Positions 62,780 through 64,000 of a DNA stretch of 64,000 bases are shown piece after piece. The stretch comes from Drosophila miranda (Eukaryota > Arthropoda > Insecta > Diptera > Drosophilidae). The notes below the pieces were generated by a model. The model was not told where the DNA came from. It was given only the letters and a program-made list of their open reading frames with translations, and did no database searches. The position numbers and the translations under genes are program-made. The first letter of the stretch is position 1. Each line of letters starts with the position of its first letter. The stretch lies in contig NC_046676.1 in assembly GCF_003369915.1 (NCBI RefSeq), forward strand, positions 10,708,001 to 10,772,000, written 5' to 3'.

Positions 62780-63427
62780 ATGACATCCTCAATGGATGAG
62801 GACATACCAATCAATCCACCCCCAACCAGCGATGAGGATCCGCTGGCCGAGGAGCGACTTGGACTTGTGCGCGAGGTTGGCGCCCAAGCTGTATGGAGCC
62901 TGTCTTCCTGTAAGCCGGGTAAGAGCTTCCCCGTTCAGCCTATGTATGTTGCAATCCGTTGAAATATCTGATATTTAGGATTCGGGGTGGAGCGGCTGCG
63001 GGACAACATCATGGACACCTACTGGCAGTCAGACGGACAATTGCCGCACCTGGTCAACATTCAATTCCACAAGCGGACAAACATCAGCCAGATCTACATC
63101 TACACTGACTACAAGCTGGACGAGAGCTACACACCATCGCGCATCTCCATACGATCGGGCACTAATTTCAACGATCTTCAGGAGTTGCAAGTACTTGATC
63201 TGACAGAGCCCACCGGCTGGGTGCAAGTGCCCATCAAGGACGGTAATGTGAAGTCCATACCCACATTCATGCTGCAAATCGCAGTCATTTCAAATCATCA
63301 AAACGGCCGGGACACCCACATGCGCCAGATACGCATACATGCCCCCGTCGAGGGCAAACACTATCCCCTGGAGCCGTTCGGCAAGTTCGGAACCGTGGAT
63401 TTCCAGAAGTTTGCCACCATTCGTTGA
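62780..63427 (+). CDS. APC10: APC10/DOC1, anaphase-promoting complex subunit 10, 195 aa
   Basis: Exons 62780-62918 and 62979-63427 (139+449 nt) join in phase at KPG-FGVERLRDN; donor GTAAGA, acceptor ATTTAG. The DOC jelly-roll domain covers about residues 25-180 (GAQAVWSLSSCKPGFGVERLRD, TYWQSDGQLPHLVNIQFH, HMRQIRIHAP). The last two residues, Ile-Arg, form the IR tail that docks APC10 on the TPR subunit Cdc27/APC3. APC10 helps the complex bind D-box substrates and raises ubiquitination processivity. Length is close to the family norm (185 aa in human). Confidence 0.96.
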
Positions 63428-63768
63428 GGACCAAGAACAATACAATCGTGATGAGTTCGAGGTTTTAAAATTATGTATTTTTGTGTATTTAACGCCTAAA
63501 ATGCAACTTTTAAAAGGTTACTTTAGTAATTTGTATGAATATTTTTGGTGTCTCTAATTAAATGCCCATCACTGTATATATAAATCAATTTCAATTTAAA
63601 TATACCATCGTTTAAGCTTAAGTACAGATTAACCACTACTATTGCTGTGTTAAAGTATTATTGTTACGGTTTCTGTTGATGCGCTACATGGAAATGCCAA
63701 CAAAAGATGTGCGAGGCAATTGCATTGTCTTCGGGTTCCTGTCTTTCCCCGCGGATTGTCGTCAATGA
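63428..63768. other. Convergent 3' region of APC10 and the edge gene
   Basis: AT-rich 3' UTR sequence. AATTAAA near 63556 may serve APC10. I see no canonical signal for the minus-strand gene and no other gene. Confidence 0.5.
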
Positions 63769-64000
63769 TTAGGTGTTCGATTTCTTTGTAGATTTCAGCG
63801 TTTTGTAATGATCCTTCTCCTCGGCATTGTCCGGCGGCTCGCATTCGTAGGAGGCCTTCATCAGTAGATTCTCCGACAGGGCTTCCGCCTTCTGCAAATA
63901 GGCCACCACGTTTGCCACCTGCTCGTAGGGACAGTCCAGCCGTTGCCACTTGAAAAAGTTGCTCAATTGGGTGCCAAAGAGTCGGCACTTCTCAAAGTTA
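63769..64000 (-). CDS. C-terminal end of an unrecognised protein, cut by the window edge
   Basis: The minus-strand frame is open from the right edge to the TAA at 63769-63771, at least 76 codons. It reads NFEKCRLFGTQLSNFFKWQR, then LDCPYEQVANVVAYLQKAEALSE, and ends KTLKSTKKSNT. It looks coding: balanced composition, amphipathic helices, a charged tail. I do not recognise the family. The start and any upstream exons lie outside the window. Confidence 0.75.
   Translation of the reverse strand, partial: NFEKCRLFGTQLSNFFKWQRLDCPYEQVANVVAYLQKAEALSENLLMKASYECEPPDNAEEKDHYKTLKSTKKSNT

Overview
The window is nuclear DNA of a fruit fly (Drosophila). Introns have GT-AG ends, proteins are near-identical in my recollection to D. 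melanogaster ones, and there are large AT-rich and microsatellite-rich introns. An obscura-group or similar species outside the melanogaster subgroup is possible, but I cannot fix the species from the sequence alone. There is no bacterial-type content: no operons, CRISPR, phage, tRNA or rRNA was seen.

Layout. (1) 0.4-1.6 kb, minus strand: a small serine-rich secreted protein gene of unknown function with a TATA/initiator promoter. (2) 1.6-13.9 kb: about 12 kb of apparently non-coding DNA upstream of knot. (3) 14.2-40.9 kb, plus strand: knot/collier (kn), the single fly COE/EBF transcription factor, with eleven coding exons for the main form plus an alternative last coding exon. Introns 1, 3, 4 and 5 are long and hold no gene I can support. 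They do hold microsatellites, a 51-bp C homopolymer, a GC-rich hairpin and an exact full-length COE binding palindrome. (4) 40.9-42.9 kb, minus strand: BEAF-32, the boundary/insulator protein. Two alternative first exons, each coding a different BED zinc finger, join one shared exon with a leucine-rich segment and a BESS domain. (5) 43.6-61.8 kb, plus strand: Patronin (CAMSAP), the microtubule minus-end protein, in 24 recognisable coding exons from an N-terminal CH domain to a C-terminal CKK domain. (6) 61.9-62.6 kb, minus strand: Imp3, a U3 snoRNP protein. It is head to head with (7) APC10/DOC1, 62.8-63.4 kb, plus strand, a subunit of the anaphase-promoting complex. (8) 63.8 kb to the right edge, minus strand: the C-terminal end of an unrecognised gene.

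The genes do not form one pathway. Arrangement: kn/BEAF-32 and Patronin/Imp3 are convergent pairs whose poly(A) signals lie about 100 bp and about 55 bp apart. BEAF-32/Patronin and Imp3/APC10 are divergent. The points I rate most worth checking are: the perfect COE palindrome inside kn (possible autoregulation); a cluster of four CGATA motifs inside the BEAF-32 intron (possible self-binding); alternative splicing built into kn (alternative donor, two tandem NAGNAG acceptors, alternative C-termini); a run of phase-1 cassette-type exons in Patronin; an uninterrupted in-frame leader upstream of the kn ATG; and the kn/BEAF-32 to Patronin junction, which may be a rearrangement relative to D. melanogaster. 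All exon borders were read by eye from GT/AG signals and reading-phase arithmetic and have no transcript support.
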